From contig NZ_JAJNMP010000001.1 in the NCBI RefSeq assembly GCF_021044935.1, positions 434,001-498,000 on the forward strand: 64,000 bases of DNA. Reading direction: 5' to 3'. Within the stretch, counting starts at the first letter, position 1, and the number at the start of each line of letters is the position of its first letter. Source of the stretch: Agromyces cavernae (lineage in GTDB: Bacteria > Actinomycetota > Actinomycetes > Actinomycetales > Microbacteriaceae). Below are positions 24,224 through 34,236 of this stretch, one piece after another. A program made the position numbers and the translations under genes. The notes below the pieces were generated by a model that was given only the letters and a program-made list of their open reading frames with translations, was not told where the DNA came from and searched no databases.

Positions 24224-25366
24224 ATGGCCGTCACCCTGCGCGCGGTCTCGACCGCCGTTCCGCCGACCGTGCTGGTACAGCCCGAGGTGCGCGACGTCTT
24301 CGCGGCGCAGCCGGGGCTCAATCGGCTTGCGCAGCGCATCATCGGCACCGCGTTCGACGTGTCGGGCATCGAGACGCGCCACACGGTGCTCGACGAGCTG
24401 AGCTGGGAGGCGCGCCCCGACGAGCCCGTGTTCTTCGACATCGAGTCGCGTGAGTTGCGGCTGCCGGGCACGAAGGCGCGCAACGAGATCTACGCGGTCG
24501 AGGCCACCCGCCTCTACCTCGAGGCGGGCCGGGCCGCGCTTGCGGCGTGCCCCGGGGTCGAGGCATCCGATATCACGCACGTGGTGACCGTCTCGTGCAC
24601 CGGGTTCTACGCACCCGGCCCCGACTTCATGCTCGCCCGCGATCTCGGACTCGACCCGGGTGTCGAACGCTACCACCTCGGTTTCATGGGCTGCTACGCG
24701 TCGATTCCGGCCCTGCGCATCGCCAAGCAGCTGTGCGAAGCGGATGCCTCGGCGGTCGTGCTCGTCGTCAGCGCCGAGTTGTGCACGCTGCACCTGCGAT
24801 CGTCGAACGACCCCGACACGATCGTGGCGTCGTCGCTCTTCGCCGACGGCGCTGCCGCGGGCATCGTGTCGACGCGTCCCGCCGAAGCGGGTGAGAAGGC
24901 GTTCGACCTCGACGGGTTCGCGACCCGGGTGACGCCCGTCGGCGAGGGCGACATGGCCTGGAAGATCGGCGACCACGGCTTCGAGATGGTGCTCTCGAAC
25001 GCGGTGCCGGCCATCATCGACGACCACATCACGGGCGCGCTCGAGCCGCTCTTCGCGACGGAGCCCGCGCTGGCCGCGGCGCTGGCCGCCGACACCGCGT
25101 CGGACGCGGTCGAGCACTGGGCGATCCACCCGGGGGGCCGCAGCATCCTCGACAAGGTCGAGTCGCGGCTGGTGCTCACCGAGGCGCAACTCGTGCCCGC
25201 ACGTGAGACCCTGCGCGACTTCGGCAACATGTCGAGCGCGACGGTGCTGTTCGTGCTGAAGAACATCCTCGAGTCGCCGGCGGCGACCGATGGCGACCGG
25301 GTGGCCGCGATGGCGTTCGGGCCGGGGCTCACCGTCGAATCGGCCCTGCTCACCGTGCGGGCCTAG
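24224..25366 (+). CDS. Type III polyketide synthase (chalcone synthase-like)
   Basis: The 380-residue homodimeric enzyme condenses acyl-CoA starters with malonyl-CoA units. The Cys-His-Asn triad is visible: Cys125 in VTVSCTGFYAPG, His302 in WAIHPGGRSIL, Asn335 in FGNMSSATVLF. Length fits the family (350-400). Together with the downstream methyltransferase and FAD hydroxylase it resembles actinobacterial clusters making alkylresorcinols and their quinones (srsABC-like), so a long-chain starter is likely but unproved. The ATG start has only a weak ribosome binding site. It is one base from the next ORF start. Confidence 0.92.
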   Translation: MAVTLRAVSTAVPPTVLVQPEVRDVFAAQPGLNRLAQRIIGTAFDVSGIETRHTVLDELSWEARPDEPVFFDIESRELRLPGTKARNEIYAVEATRLYLEAGRAALAACPGVEASDITHVVTVSCTGFYAPGPDFMLARDLGLDPGVERYHLGFMGCYASIPALRIAKQLCEADASAVVLVVSAELCTLHLRSSNDPDTIVASSLFADGAAAGIVSTRPAEAGEKAFDLDGFATRVTPVGEGDMAWKIGDHGFEMVLSNAVPAIIDDHITGALEPLFATEPALAAALAADTASDAVEHWAIHPGGRSILDKVESRLVLTEAQLVPARETLRDFGNMSSATVLFVLKNILESPAATDGDRVAAMAFGPGLTVESALLTVRA

Positions 25367-25367
25367 T

Positions 25368-26093
25368 GTGCGACATCCGTTCACCGCGCTCGCGACCCGT
25401 GACGAACGGGCGATCGAGCAGATGGACACGCCCGACGCCGACCCGCACAAGCTCGCCAAGACCTACGAGCGGTTCCGGCTCGTGAACGCGATCGTGTCGG
25501 GGGAGCGCGCCGTGTATCGACGGTGGGTGCGCCCACGGCTCTCGCCGGTGTGGGGCACGCGACTGCTCGACGTGGGCACGGGCAGCGCCGACCTGCCTCG
25601 CCGCATGCTGCGGTGGGCGCACGCCGACGGGCTGCGCCTCGAGATCACGGCGATCGACCCCGACGAGCGGGCGATCGCCTGGGCCGAGGCGCAGCCGCCC
25701 GTGCGGGGGCTGACGGCGCGGCGCGCGATGACGGGAGACCTCGTGAGCGCCGGCGAGCGGTTCCAGATCGTGTTGTCGAACCACGTGCTGCACCACCTCG
25801 ACGGGCGTGAGACGGGCGCGTTGCTCGCCGACTGCGAGCGCCTCGTGGGTCCTGGCGGCATCGTCGTGCTCGGCGACATCGAGCGCAGCTGCTGGGGCTA
25901 CGCGGGCTTCTGGTTCGGCACCCTGCCGTTCGCCGGCAACCTGCTCGCCGGAACCTACTGCCGTGGCGACGGGCTCGCGTCGATCCGTCGCAGCCACACG
26001 GCCACCGAGCTCGCCGGCGTGCTGCCGCCCGGGTGGCGCGTGCGGCGGGCGTTCCCCTCGCGGCTCGAGGTGGCCTGGGGGTCGGATGCCTGA
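25368..26093 (+). CDS. Class I SAM-dependent methyltransferase of the PKS cluster
   Basis: The product (about 241 residues) has the SAM-binding motif LLDVGTGSADLPRRML, an acidic strand end at ITAIDPDERA, and LSNHVLHHL as the post-motif helix. This class methylates small molecules or lipids. Next to the PKS it probably O- or C-methylates the polyketide product. The start could be the GTG at 25368 directly after the PKS stop or the ATG at 25422. It overlaps the FAD enzyme gene by 8 bases. Confidence 0.85.
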   Translation: MRHPFTALATRDERAIEQMDTPDADPHKLAKTYERFRLVNAIVSGERAVYRRWVRPRLSPVWGTRLLDVGTGSADLPRRMLRWAHADGLRLEITAIDPDERAIAWAEAQPPVRGLTARRAMTGDLVSAGERFQIVLSNHVLHHLDGRETGALLADCERLVGPGGIVVLGDIERSCWGYAGFWFGTLPFAGNLLAGTYCRGDGLASIRRSHTATELAGVLPPGWRVRRAFPSRLEVAWGSDA

Positions 26094-27261
26094 ACCGACG
26101 GCCGTCGCGCCGCAGCCGATCCACGACGTGGTCGTGGTGGGCGGCGGCCCCGTCGGCATGCTGCTCGCATGCCTGCTCGCACTGCGCGGGCGCGACGTCG
26201 TGGTGCTCGAACGGCGCCACGAGCGGTCGGGACGATCACGGGCGATCGGCATCCACCCGCCCGGTCTGCGGGCCCTCGCGCACGTCGGCCTCGAACCGGC
26301 GGTACGAGCGGCCGGAACCGAGATCTCAGGCGGCCGCGTGACCTGCGAGGGCCGGGTACTGGGCGACATGTCGTTCGCCCGGGCGGGAGCGGTGCTGTCG
26401 CTGCCGCAGCTCGAGACCGAACGGCTGCTCGAGGATCGGCTCGACGAGTTGCGACCGGGAACGCTGCGGCGCGGCGTCGAGGTGCGTCACGTGCGCGACC
26501 GGGGAACCCACGTCGTGGTCGATGCCGTCAACGTCGGCGACGGTGGTCGTGCGACCGGGGTGGTCTCGGTGCGTGCCCGGTACGCCGTCGCCGCCGACGG
26601 CGTACGCAGCGGCCTGCGCGAACAGCTCGGCATCGACTGGCACGCCCACGCCGGGCACGCCCACTACGTGATGGGCGACACCCGCGACGACACCGGCGAG
26701 CCCGACCAGGCGCTGCTGCACTTCGAGCCCTCGGGCGTCGTGGAGTCGTTCCCGATGCCCGGCGGGCTGCGACGCTGGGTGGCCTGGGTGCGGCGACCGC
26801 CGGCCCAGACGTCGGCCGAGCAGCTCGCGACGATCGTGCGCTCGCGCACGTCGAGCGTGTTCGACACCGCAGTGGCCTCGGAGCCCAGTGCGTTCGAGGC
26901 GCGGCAGCACCTCGCCTCGCGCCTCGCGCACGGCCGCGTCGCGCTCGTCGGCGACGCCGCGCACGAGATCAGCCCGATCGGCGGGCAGGGCATGAACCTC
27001 GGCTGGCTCGACGCGCTGCGGCTCGACCACGACCTCGAGACCGCGCTCAGGGTCGGGGCGCCGTTCGAGGCGTTCGAGGCGTACGACCAGGTGCGACGCG
27101 CAGCCGCGGCACGGGCCATCCGTCAAGCGGCGTTCAACATGGCGATGGGCGCACCCGCTTCGGGCATGCGGCTTCGGCTGCGCAACGGCGCCGTGCGCGT
27201 GCTGGCGGTGCCGCCGTTCCGCGGGCTGCTCGCCCGCGCGTTCACGATGCGGTGGTTGTGA
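26086..27261 (+). CDS. FAD-dependent aromatic hydroxylase/oxidoreductase
   Basis: The 391-residue flavoprotein has the GxGxxG dinucleotide fold VVVVGGGPVGMLLACLLALR near residue 12. The arginine-rich LERRHERSGRSRAIGIH corresponds to the flavin binding loop. VALVGDAAHEISPIGGQGMNLG is the GD motif with the PxGGxG helix. These define group A flavin monooxygenases (PHBH-like), which hydroxylate phenols with NAD(P)H and oxygen. In this cluster it would oxidise a resorcinol-type product to a hydroquinone or quinone. Translation is coupled to the methyltransferase by overlap. Confidence 0.88.
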   Translation: MPEPTAVAPQPIHDVVVVGGGPVGMLLACLLALRGRDVVVLERRHERSGRSRAIGIHPPGLRALAHVGLEPAVRAAGTEISGGRVTCEGRVLGDMSFARAGAVLSLPQLETERLLEDRLDELRPGTLRRGVEVRHVRDRGTHVVVDAVNVGDGGRATGVVSVRARYAVAADGVRSGLREQLGIDWHAHAGHAHYVMGDTRDDTGEPDQALLHFEPSGVVESFPMPGGLRRWVAWVRRPPAQTSAEQLATIVRSRTSSVFDTAVASEPSAFEARQHLASRLAHGRVALVGDAAHEISPIGGQGMNLGWLDALRLDHDLETALRVGAPFEAFEAYDQVRRAAAARAIRQAAFNMAMGAPASGMRLRLRNGAVRVLAVPPFRGLLARAFTMRWL

Positions 27262-27294
27262 GCCGGTTCGGCCGGTCCGGCAGGCTCGGCTCGC

Positions 27295-27735
27295 TCAGAG
27301 CACGATGCGCGTGAGCGCGAACACCGGGATCACGCGGTCGGTCTTCAGCTGGTAGTCGGCGTAGGGCGGGTAGGCGTCGACCGCGCGTGCCCACCAGGCG
27401 GCGCGTTCGTCACCGGTGAGCTCGCGGGCCTCGTAGTCGTGCCTCTCGGCGCCGTCCTGCAGCTCGACGTGCGGGTGGGCGACGATGTTGTGGTACCAGA
27501 ACGGATGCTTCGGGGCGCCGCCGATCGACGCGACGACGGCGTACTCCCCGTCGTGCTCGACCCGCATCAGGGCGGTCTTGCGCAACTTGCCGGTCTTGGC
27601 GCCGAGCGTCGTGAGCACGATGATCGGCATCCCCCGCAGCGTGTTCGCCTTCGCGCCGTCCGACGCCTCGAAGGCCTCGGCCTGCCTGCGGGCCCAACCC
27701 GACGTGCTCGGTGCGTATTCGCCCTCGAGTGGCAT
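27295..27735 (-). CDS. Deazaflavin (F420)-dependent nitroreductase family protein
   Basis: The 146-residue protein matches the split beta-barrel F420H2-dependent reductase family of Ddn. [30 protein letters not shown] is the core (TGKxRxxxL, then the cofactor-contacting strand), followed by [17 protein letters not shown]. Members reduce quinones or nitro compounds with F420H2. The start at the ATG at 27735 is fixed by GGGGAGG five bases upstream. It converges with the FAD enzyme and is divergent from the first alkylsulfatase. A role in quinone reduction next to the phenolic-lipid cluster is conceivable. Confidence 0.9.
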   Translation of the reverse strand: MPLEGEYAPSTSGWARRQAEAFEASDGAKANTLRGMPIIVLTTLGAKTGKLRKTALMRVEHDGEYAVVASIGGAPKHPFWYHNIVAHPHVELQDGAERHDYEARELTGDERAAWWARAVDAYPPYADYQLKTDRVIPVFALTRIVL

Positions 27736-27874
27736 GCGGCCTCCCCTGTCCTGGTCCTCCTCGACCGTAACCCGGGGCGAAGACTGGGAATTCCCGGGGC
27801 GCACCGCGCGGGGGTCTTGCGCTCGCCCGGATGAGCCGACACGCTCGGACTCACGTGAGTACGAAGGGTGGACG

Positions 27875-29743
27875 ATGGCGAACTCAGCGAGCGAAACGAT
27901 CACGGGGGCGAACCGGGGGCTGCGCGAGCAGTTGCCGTTCGACGATCAGCGCGACTTCGACGACACCGACCGGGGATACCTCGGCTCGATCTCGCCGGGA
28001 GCGGTGCACGCCGCCGACGGCCGGGTCGTGTGGGACGCCGACGCGTACGGCTTCATCGCCGGCGATGCGCCCGACACTGTGAACCCGAGCCTGTGGCGGC
28101 AGTCGCAGCTCGTGGCGAAGCACGGGCTCTACGAGGTCGTCGAGGGCATCTACCAGGTGCGCGGGTTCGACCTGTCGAACGTGACGTTCGTCGAGGGCGA
28201 CACCGGCGTGATCGTGATCGACCCGCTCATCTCGACCGAGACGGCCGCGGCCGCGCTCGGCCTGTACCGGCAGCACCGCGGTGAGCGCCCCGTCGTGGCG
28301 GTGATCTACTCGCACAGCCACGTCGACCACTTCGGGGGTGTCTTCGGCGTGGCATCCGTGGCCGACGTCGAGGCTGGACGCATCGCCGTTCTCGCGCCCG
28401 AGGGGTTCGTCGAGCACGCCGTCTCGGAGAACGTCTACGCCGGCACGGCGATGGGGCGGCGGGCGGGCTACATGTACGGCGCAGCGCTGGCGAAGGGGCC
28501 CGCTGGTCAGGTCGGCGCCGGCCTCGGGCAGACGACCTCGATCGGCGAGGCCGGTCTCATCGTGCCGACCGTGTACATCCGCGAGACGGGCGAGACGCAC
28601 ACGATCGACGGCGTCGAGATCGAGTTCCAGATGGCGCCGGGCACCGAGGCCCCAGCCGAGATGCACTTCTACTTCCCGCGCTACCGGGCCCTCTGCATGG
28701 CCGAGAACGCGACCCACACACTGCACAACCTGCTGACGCTGCGCGGCGCGCTCGTGCGCGACCCGCACATCTGGGCGACGTACCTCACCGAGGCGATCGA
28801 GACGTTCGCCGGCCGTGCCGACGTGGCCTTCGCCTCGCACCACTGGCCGACGTGGGGTGCCGACCGCATCGCCGAGTTCCTCTCGACGCAGCGCGACCTG
28901 TACGCCTACCTGCACGACCAGACGCTGCGCCTGCTGAACCAGGGCCTCACCGGCGCCGAGATCGCCGAGGTCATCGAGCTGCCGCCGGCGCTCGAACGGG
29001 CGTGGAACGCGCGTGGCTATTACGGCTCGGTGAGCCACAACGTGAAGGCGATCTACCAGCGCTACATGGGCTGGTTCGACGGCAACCCGGCGCGGCTGTG
29101 GCCCCACCCGCCCGCCGAGCTCGCGGCGCGGTACGTGAAGGCGCTCGGCGGCGTCGACGCGGTCGTCGGCATCGCCCGCACCGCGTTCGACGAGGGCGAC
29201 TACCGCTGGGCGGCGACGCTGCTCGATCACGCGGTGTTCGACTCGCCCGACCACCAGGGTGCGCGAACGCTCTACGCCGACACGCTCGAGCAGCTCGGCT
29301 ACGGCGCGGAGAACGGCACGTGGCGCAACTTCTTCCTCTCGGGTGCGACCGAGCTGCGCGAGGGCAACTTCGGTACGCCCACGGTGACTGCCGCTCCGGC
29401 GATCGTGGCGCAGCTCTCGCCGACGCAGCTGCTCGACGCGATCGCGATCACGGTCGACGGGCCGAAGGCGTGGGATCTCGACCTCGCGTTCGACCTCACG
29501 TTCACCGACCTCGACGTGAACTACCGCGTCACCGTGCGCAACGGCGTGCTCGTGTACGTCGAGAAACCAGCCGCCGCCGACGCCGCGCTCACCATTCGGC
29601 TCACGAAGCCGCGCATGATCGCGCTGCTCGGCGGTGACACCGACGGCCCCGGCGTCCAACTCGACGGCGACGGCGGCGTGCTGCGATCGCTGCTCGGCGT
29701 GCTCGACCAGGGCGACCCGTCGTTCGAGATCGTGCTGCCGTAG
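27875..29743 (+). CDS. SdsA1-type alkyl sulfatase (metallo-beta-lactamase fold), copy 1
   Basis: The 622-residue enzyme hydrolyses primary alkyl sulfates to alcohol and sulfate. The metallo-beta-lactamase domain has the dinuclear zinc motif [13 protein letters not shown] (first His at residue 147), with [11 protein letters not shown] further on. A central helical dimerisation domain follows ([34 protein letters not shown]) and a C-terminal SCP2-like lipid-binding domain. SdsA1 of Pseudomonas is 658 residues. No signal peptide is seen. GAAGGGTGG lies just upstream of the ATG. A strong terminator follows. It is the first gene of the organosulfate island; the paralogue lies at 35884. Confidence 0.93.
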   Translation: MANSASETITGANRGLREQLPFDDQRDFDDTDRGYLGSISPGAVHAADGRVVWDADAYGFIAGDAPDTVNPSLWRQSQLVAKHGLYEVVEGIYQVRGFDLSNVTFVEGDTGVIVIDPLISTETAAAALGLYRQHRGERPVVAVIYSHSHVDHFGGVFGVASVADVEAGRIAVLAPEGFVEHAVSENVYAGTAMGRRAGYMYGAALAKGPAGQVGAGLGQTTSIGEAGLIVPTVYIRETGETHTIDGVEIEFQMAPGTEAPAEMHFYFPRYRALCMAENATHTLHNLLTLRGALVRDPHIWATYLTEAIETFAGRADVAFASHHWPTWGADRIAEFLSTQRDLYAYLHDQTLRLLNQGLTGAEIAEVIELPPALERAWNARGYYGSVSHNVKAIYQRYMGWFDGNPARLWPHPPAELAARYVKALGGVDAVVGIARTAFDEGDYRWAATLLDHAVFDSPDHQGARTLYADTLEQLGYGAENGTWRNFFLSGATELREGNFGTPTVTAAPAIVAQLSPTQLLDAIAITVDGPKAWDLDLAFDLTFTDLDVNYRVTVRNGVLVYVEKPAAADAALTIRLTKPRMIALLGGDTDGPGVQLDGDGGVLRSLLGVLDQGDPSFEIVLP

Positions 29744-29761
29744 GTTCTCAGGGACGGCGAA

Positions 29762-29798
29762 CGGGGCCGCGGACCACGTCTGGTGATCCGCGGCCCCG
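29762..29798 (+). terminator. Terminator after alkylsulfatase 1
   Basis: Perfect 12-base arms CGGGGCCGCGGA (29762-29773) and complement (29787-29798) are followed by CTTCCTT. It rules out the longest upstream start for the next sulfatase gene. Confidence 0.8.
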
Positions 29799-29881
29799 CT
29801 TCCTTGCCCGGCCCGAAGTTCTCTGGCAGCGTGGGGGCCAGACCGTCGACGGTCGGCGGTATGCGGGGGAAGGCAGACGCT

Positions 29882-32224
29882 TTGACGAAGGAATTCGCGG
29901 GGAAGATCGAGCTCGACGTGCGCGACAGCGTGTCCGACTGGGACGCGTTCCTGCCGAGCAAGGCGCCTGAGGGCGCGCCGAACGTGCTCGTCGTGCTGTA
30001 CGACGACACGGGCATGGCCGCGTGGTCGCCCTACGGCGGTCGCATCGAGATGCCCACGATGGACCGGCTGGCCAAGGACGGCCTCACGTACTCGCAGTGG
30101 CACACGACCGCCCTCTGCTCACCGACGCGCTCGACGTTCCTCACCGGTCGCAACCACCACTTGAACGGGTTCGCGACGATCTCGGAGTCGTCGACCGGGT
30201 TCCCCGGTTACAACTCGCACATTCCGCCGTCGAACGTGACGATGGCGCACCTGCTTCGGGATGCCGGCTGGTCGACGTTCTGGGTCGGAAAGAACCACAA
30301 CGTTCCGATCGACGAGTGGACCGCGGGCGCGTCGAAGAAGAACTGGCCGCTCGCCCAGGGCTACGACCGCTTCTACGGCTTCATCGGCGGCGAGACGAAC
30401 AACTGGTACCCCTCGCTCGCGGAAGACAACCACTACATCGACCAGCCGTACCTGCCCGAAGACGGCTACCACCTGTCGAAGGACCTCGCCGATCAGGCGT
30501 TGCGCATGATCCGCGATGTCGAGCAGACCGAGCCCGACAAGCCCTGGTACCTGTGGTTCTGCCCGGGGGCCAACCACGCGCCGCACCACGCGCCCGAAGA
30601 GTACATCGCGAAGTACAAGGGCAAGTTCGACGACGGTTACGAGGCGTACCGCGAATGGGTGCTGCCGCGCATGATCGAGCGCGGCATCCTCCCCGCCGAC
30701 ACCGTGCTGACCGAGCTGAACCCCATGCCCGACGGCACCTTCTCGCCGACCGACGAGGTGCGGCCGTGGGCCTCGCTCAACGACGAGGAGAAGGCGATGT
30801 TCAGCCGCATGGCCGAGGTGTTCGCCGGTTTCTCGGAGTACACCGATGCGCAGGTCGGCCGTATCATCGACTACCTCGAGGAGTCGGGCCAGCTCGAGAA
30901 CACCCTCGTCATCTACTGCGCCGACAACGGGGCATCGGGTGAGGGTAGCCCCAACGGCTCAGTCAACGAGGGCAAGATCTTCGGCGGCTATCCCGATGAC
31001 GAGGCCGAGAACCTGCGTCTCGTCGACAAGCTCGGCAGCCCCGAGACCTACAACCACTACCCGACCGGGTGGGCGGCGGCCTTCTCGACCCCGCACAAGA
31101 TGTTCAAGCGCTACACGTACCAGGGTGGCGTCGCCGACCCGCTCGTGATCCACTGGCCGGCCGGTGTCACGGCCCGCGGCGAGGTGCGCCACCAGTACCA
31201 CCACTCGACCGACATCGTGCCGACGATCCTCGAGGCCTGCGGGGTGGCGATGCCCGACACCTACAACGGCGTCGAGCAGACGCCGCTCTCGGGGGTCTCG
31301 ATGGTGCCTTCGTTCGACGCGGCGCCCGACGCGCCGACGAACAAGCAGACGCAGTACTACGAGATGCTCGGCCAGCGCGGCATCTGGCACGAGGGCTGGA
31401 AGGCCGTCGCCGTGCACGGACCGATGAGCGGCAAGGGACACTTCGACGACGACGTGTGGGAGCTCTACCACACCGAGGTCGACCGTTCCGAGGCGAACAA
31501 CCTCGCGGCCGAGCACCCCGAGAAGCTCGAGGAGCTGAAGGCGCTCTGGCTGACGGAGGCGAAGGCGAACAACGTGCTGCCGCTGAACGACCTGCAGATC
31601 ATCGGCAACCCGAAGGACTTCGAGACGTTCGTCGCCATGGAGTTCCACCAGCCGGCGCCGCCGTCGGGCCAGTTCGTGTACTACCCCGGGACGTCCGAGG
31701 TGCCCGAGCGCAGCGCGGCCAACACGCACGGCGTCTCGTACAAGATCGCCGCCGAGGTCGAGCTCACGCCCGACAGCCAGGGTGTGATCTTCGCGCACGG
31801 GTCTCGTTTCGGCGGGCACGCCCTCGTGATCAAGGACGGCCAGGTGCACTACGTGTACAACTTCCTCGGCATCCCGCCCGAGGATCGCATCTCGGCGCCG
31901 GTGCCGACGTCGGGTAGGCACATCATCGGCGTCGAGTTCACCAAGGAGGGGATGGGCCAGTATCGCGAGGGCGTCGGACCGCTGAAGCTGTACATCGACG
32001 ACCAGCAGGTCGGTGAGCAGCAGATCCGCACGGTACTCGGTCACTTCTCGCTCTGCGGCGAGGGGCTCACCATCGGTCGCGACAGCGCCGACCCGGTGTC
32101 GTCGCTGTACGGCTACGGCTTCGACTTCAGCGGCGGCGACATCGCCAAGGTGGTGTTCGACATCGCCGACGACGCCTACATCGACCTCGAGGCGCACCTC
32201 GCCGCGGCGATGGCGCGTGACTGA
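29882..32224 (+). CDS. Type I sulfatase (AtsA-like), island copy 1
   Basis: The product of about 780 residues is a formylglycine sulfatase. LVVLYDDTGMA supplies metal ligands and CSPTRSTFLTGR contains the Cys79 to be modified. VGKNHN, GANHAPHHAP and YCADNGASGEGS complete the active site. The same C-terminal beta domain as in the 8643 sulfatase is present. The start is placed at a TTG because GGGGGAAGG lies about 8 bases upstream; an ATG at 29861 is the alternative. It overlaps the truncated HAD gene by 8 bases, followed by SulP, so sulfate release and transport appear coupled. The maturation enzyme is not in the window. Confidence 0.92.
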   Translation: MTKEFAGKIELDVRDSVSDWDAFLPSKAPEGAPNVLVVLYDDTGMAAWSPYGGRIEMPTMDRLAKDGLTYSQWHTTALCSPTRSTFLTGRNHHLNGFATISESSTGFPGYNSHIPPSNVTMAHLLRDAGWSTFWVGKNHNVPIDEWTAGASKKNWPLAQGYDRFYGFIGGETNNWYPSLAEDNHYIDQPYLPEDGYHLSKDLADQALRMIRDVEQTEPDKPWYLWFCPGANHAPHHAPEEYIAKYKGKFDDGYEAYREWVLPRMIERGILPADTVLTELNPMPDGTFSPTDEVRPWASLNDEEKAMFSRMAEVFAGFSEYTDAQVGRIIDYLEESGQLENTLVIYCADNGASGEGSPNGSVNEGKIFGGYPDDEAENLRLVDKLGSPETYNHYPTGWAAAFSTPHKMFKRYTYQGGVADPLVIHWPAGVTARGEVRHQYHHSTDIVPTILEACGVAMPDTYNGVEQTPLSGVSMVPSFDAAPDAPTNKQTQYYEMLGQRGIWHEGWKAVAVHGPMSGKGHFDDDVWELYHTEVDRSEANNLAAEHPEKLEELKALWLTEAKANNVLPLNDLQIIGNPKDFETFVAMEFHQPAPPSGQFVYYPGTSEVPERSAANTHGVSYKIAAEVELTPDSQGVIFAHGSRFGGHALVIKDGQVHYVYNFLGIPPEDRISAPVPTSGRHIIGVEFTKEGMGQYREGVGPLKLYIDDQQVGEQQIRTVLGHFSLCGEGLTIGRDSADPVSSLYGYGFDFSGGDIAKVVFDIADDAYIDLEAHLAAAMARD

Positions 32225-32576
32225 CACGGGCCCACTGCCGTCGTGGTCCGACGGGCCGACTCGCGACGCGATCCTCGCGTTCGTCGAGTCGGTCTCGTCG
32301 GGCCCCGACGCGCCGCCCGAGGCCGATCGAGTCGCCGTGTTCGACAACGACGGCACACTGTGGACCGAGAAGCCGATGCTCACCGAGCTGCACTTCATCG
32401 TGCAGCAGTGGGCGGCGGCGGCGAAGGCCGATCCGTCGCTCGCCGCAGACGACACCGGGCGGGGCGATGCCGCGTACGACACGGGGGCCGAGCAGGCGCT
32501 CGCCGCGGCATCCGCACATGGGTTCACGGTCGTGAGCGTCAAGCGCGACTGGTCGACCGTCTTCCCGGCGGCCTGA
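32217..32576 (+). pseudogene. HAD-family hydrolase remnant with internal deletion
   Basis: The 119-codon ORF carries HAD motif I (VAVFDNDGTLWTEKPM) near residue 42, but motifs II-IV are missing. The last 35 residues (AYDTGAEQALAAASAHGF then TVVSVKRDWSTVFP) resemble the C-terminal end of the roughly 300-residue HAD proteins often encoded beside sulfatases. The two ends are joined in frame near residue 80, so about 180-200 middle residues appear to be deleted. It lacks the catalytic lysine and second aspartates and is unlikely to be a phosphatase. The GTG start overlaps the sulfatase gene; SulP starts two bases after its stop. Confidence 0.6.
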
Positions 32577-32578
32577 AG

Positions 32579-34213
32579 ATGACGACCGCGACCCGCAGCG
32601 CAGATCGACGGTTCCGCCTGTTCCCGACGCTCACGGGGTATCAACGCGGATGGCTCGGACCCGACGTGCTCGCCGGGCTCTCGGCCGGGGCGGTCGTGAT
32701 CCCGCAGGCGATGGCGTACGCGACGATCGCGAACCTGCCCGTGCAGACCGGCCTCTACACGTGCATGGTGCCGATGCTCGTGTACGCGATGCTCGGGGGC
32801 TCGCGGGCGATGAGCGTGTCGACGACGTCGACGATCGCGACCCTCACGGCGACGACGCTCGTCTCGGCGGGAGTCGCCGCGGGCAGTGACGACCCGATCC
32901 CCGATCTGATGGCACTCACGATGCTCGTCGGCGTGATCCTGCTCGTCGCACGGCTCGCGAAGCTCGGCTCGCTCGTCGAGAACATCTCGCGGGCGACGAT
33001 CGTCGGCATCCAGGTGGGTGTGGGCGCGACCGTCGCGGTCGGCCAGCTGCCGAAGCTGCTCGGGGAGACGGTGAACTTCTCCGGGCACGGATTCATCCGC
33101 TCGCTCGTGGCGGTCGCCGAGGCCCTGCCCGGCGCGAACTGGACGACGATCGCGCTCTCGGCAGGCTCGATCGCAGTACTGCTGGTCGTCAAGCGATTCG
33201 CGCCGCGCGTGCCGGGTCCGCTCATCGTCGTCGCAGCGGGCATCCTGCTCGTCGCGTTCGCCGGCCTCGACGGGGCGGGCGTCGAGCTCATCGCGCCCGT
33301 GCCGCAGGGATTCCCGCCGCCCGCGCTGCCGTCGTTCGCGAACGTCGGCGCGCTGCTGCCGGGCGCGCTCGGCATCGCGGTCATGGCGTTCCTCGAGTCG
33401 GCAGCCGTGGCACGGGGCATCCGCAAGCCGGGCGAACCGCAGGTCGACAGCAACCAGGAACTGTTCGCGACCGGAGCCGCCAATACGCTCGGCTCGTTCT
33501 TCCAGGTCCTCCCGGCCGCGGGGGGCTTCTCGCAGAGCGCGGTCAACCAGGGCGCGGGCGCACGCACGCAGCTCTCGACCATCGTCACGGTCGTGCTCGC
33601 GGTGCTCGTCGTGTCGTTCCTCGGCCCGGTGCTGAGCCTGTTGCCGCAGGCGACCTTGGCAGCGCTCGTCTTCGTCGCGGTCGTCGGCCTCATCGACATC
33701 GCCTCGCTCGTGCGGTTCTGGCGCATCAGCCGCACCGACTTCTGGATCGCCGTGTCGACGGCCGCGGTCGGACTCACCGCCGGGCTGCTCCTCGCCGTCG
33801 CGGTGGGCGTCGTCGCGACCCTCGTCGTCGTCCTGCGCGAGCTCGACAAGCTGCGCATCGACGTCGGCGAGCCCGTCGACGGCGTGCTGCCGATCCGGCT
33901 CCTCGGCCCGCTGTACACGGCGAACGTGCTCGCCAACGAGAACGCCGTGCTCGACGCGGCGGCCGCGCACCGGGACATCCGCGCGGTGGCGCTCGAGCTC
34001 ACCCGCATGTCGGTCACCTCCGTGACCGTGCTCGACACGCTGGCCGACCTCGATCGGGAACTCGAGGGGAGTGGCGTCGAGCTGCGGCTCGCCGCGGTCC
34101 CCGAGGCCGGCGCGACCGTCGCCCGGCGCACTCGCTGGTACGCCGGACTCGAGGCGGAGGGCCGGGTCTACCCGACGCTGGGCGAGGCGACCGCCGGCCG
34201 GGCGCCGCGGTAG
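32579..34213 (+). CDS. SulP-family anion permease with STAS domain, copy 1
   Basis: The 544-residue membrane protein has the SulP core of about 12 helices, starting with the signature segment VLAGLSAGAVVIPQAMAYATIANLPVQTGLYT, and a cytoplasmic C-terminal STAS domain (about residues 435-540). SulP proteins carry sulfate, bicarbonate or other anions. The sulfatase context favours sulfate. The ATG begins two bases after the HAD remnant stop. A paralogue with the same architecture lies at 37915. Confidence 0.9.
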   Translation: MTTATRSADRRFRLFPTLTGYQRGWLGPDVLAGLSAGAVVIPQAMAYATIANLPVQTGLYTCMVPMLVYAMLGGSRAMSVSTTSTIATLTATTLVSAGVAAGSDDPIPDLMALTMLVGVILLVARLAKLGSLVENISRATIVGIQVGVGATVAVGQLPKLLGETVNFSGHGFIRSLVAVAEALPGANWTTIALSAGSIAVLLVVKRFAPRVPGPLIVVAAGILLVAFAGLDGAGVELIAPVPQGFPPPALPSFANVGALLPGALGIAVMAFLESAAVARGIRKPGEPQVDSNQELFATGAANTLGSFFQVLPAAGGFSQSAVNQGAGARTQLSTIVTVVLAVLVVSFLGPVLSLLPQATLAALVFVAVVGLIDIASLVRFWRISRTDFWIAVSTAAVGLTAGLLLAVAVGVVATLVVVLRELDKLRIDVGEPVDGVLPIRLLGPLYTANVLANENAVLDAAAAHRDIRAVALELTRMSVTSVTVLDTLADLDRELEGSGVELRLAAVPEAGATVARRTRWYAGLEAEGRVYPTLGEATAGRAPR

Positions 34214-34236
34214 CGACAGGACGCGGAGGGGGAACA

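Noticed and set aside
32217..32576. Frameshift as explanation for the short HAD gene
   Set aside because: The region after the stop codon is the SulP gene, and both ends of the HAD family are in the same frame, so an internal deletion fits better than a frameshift.
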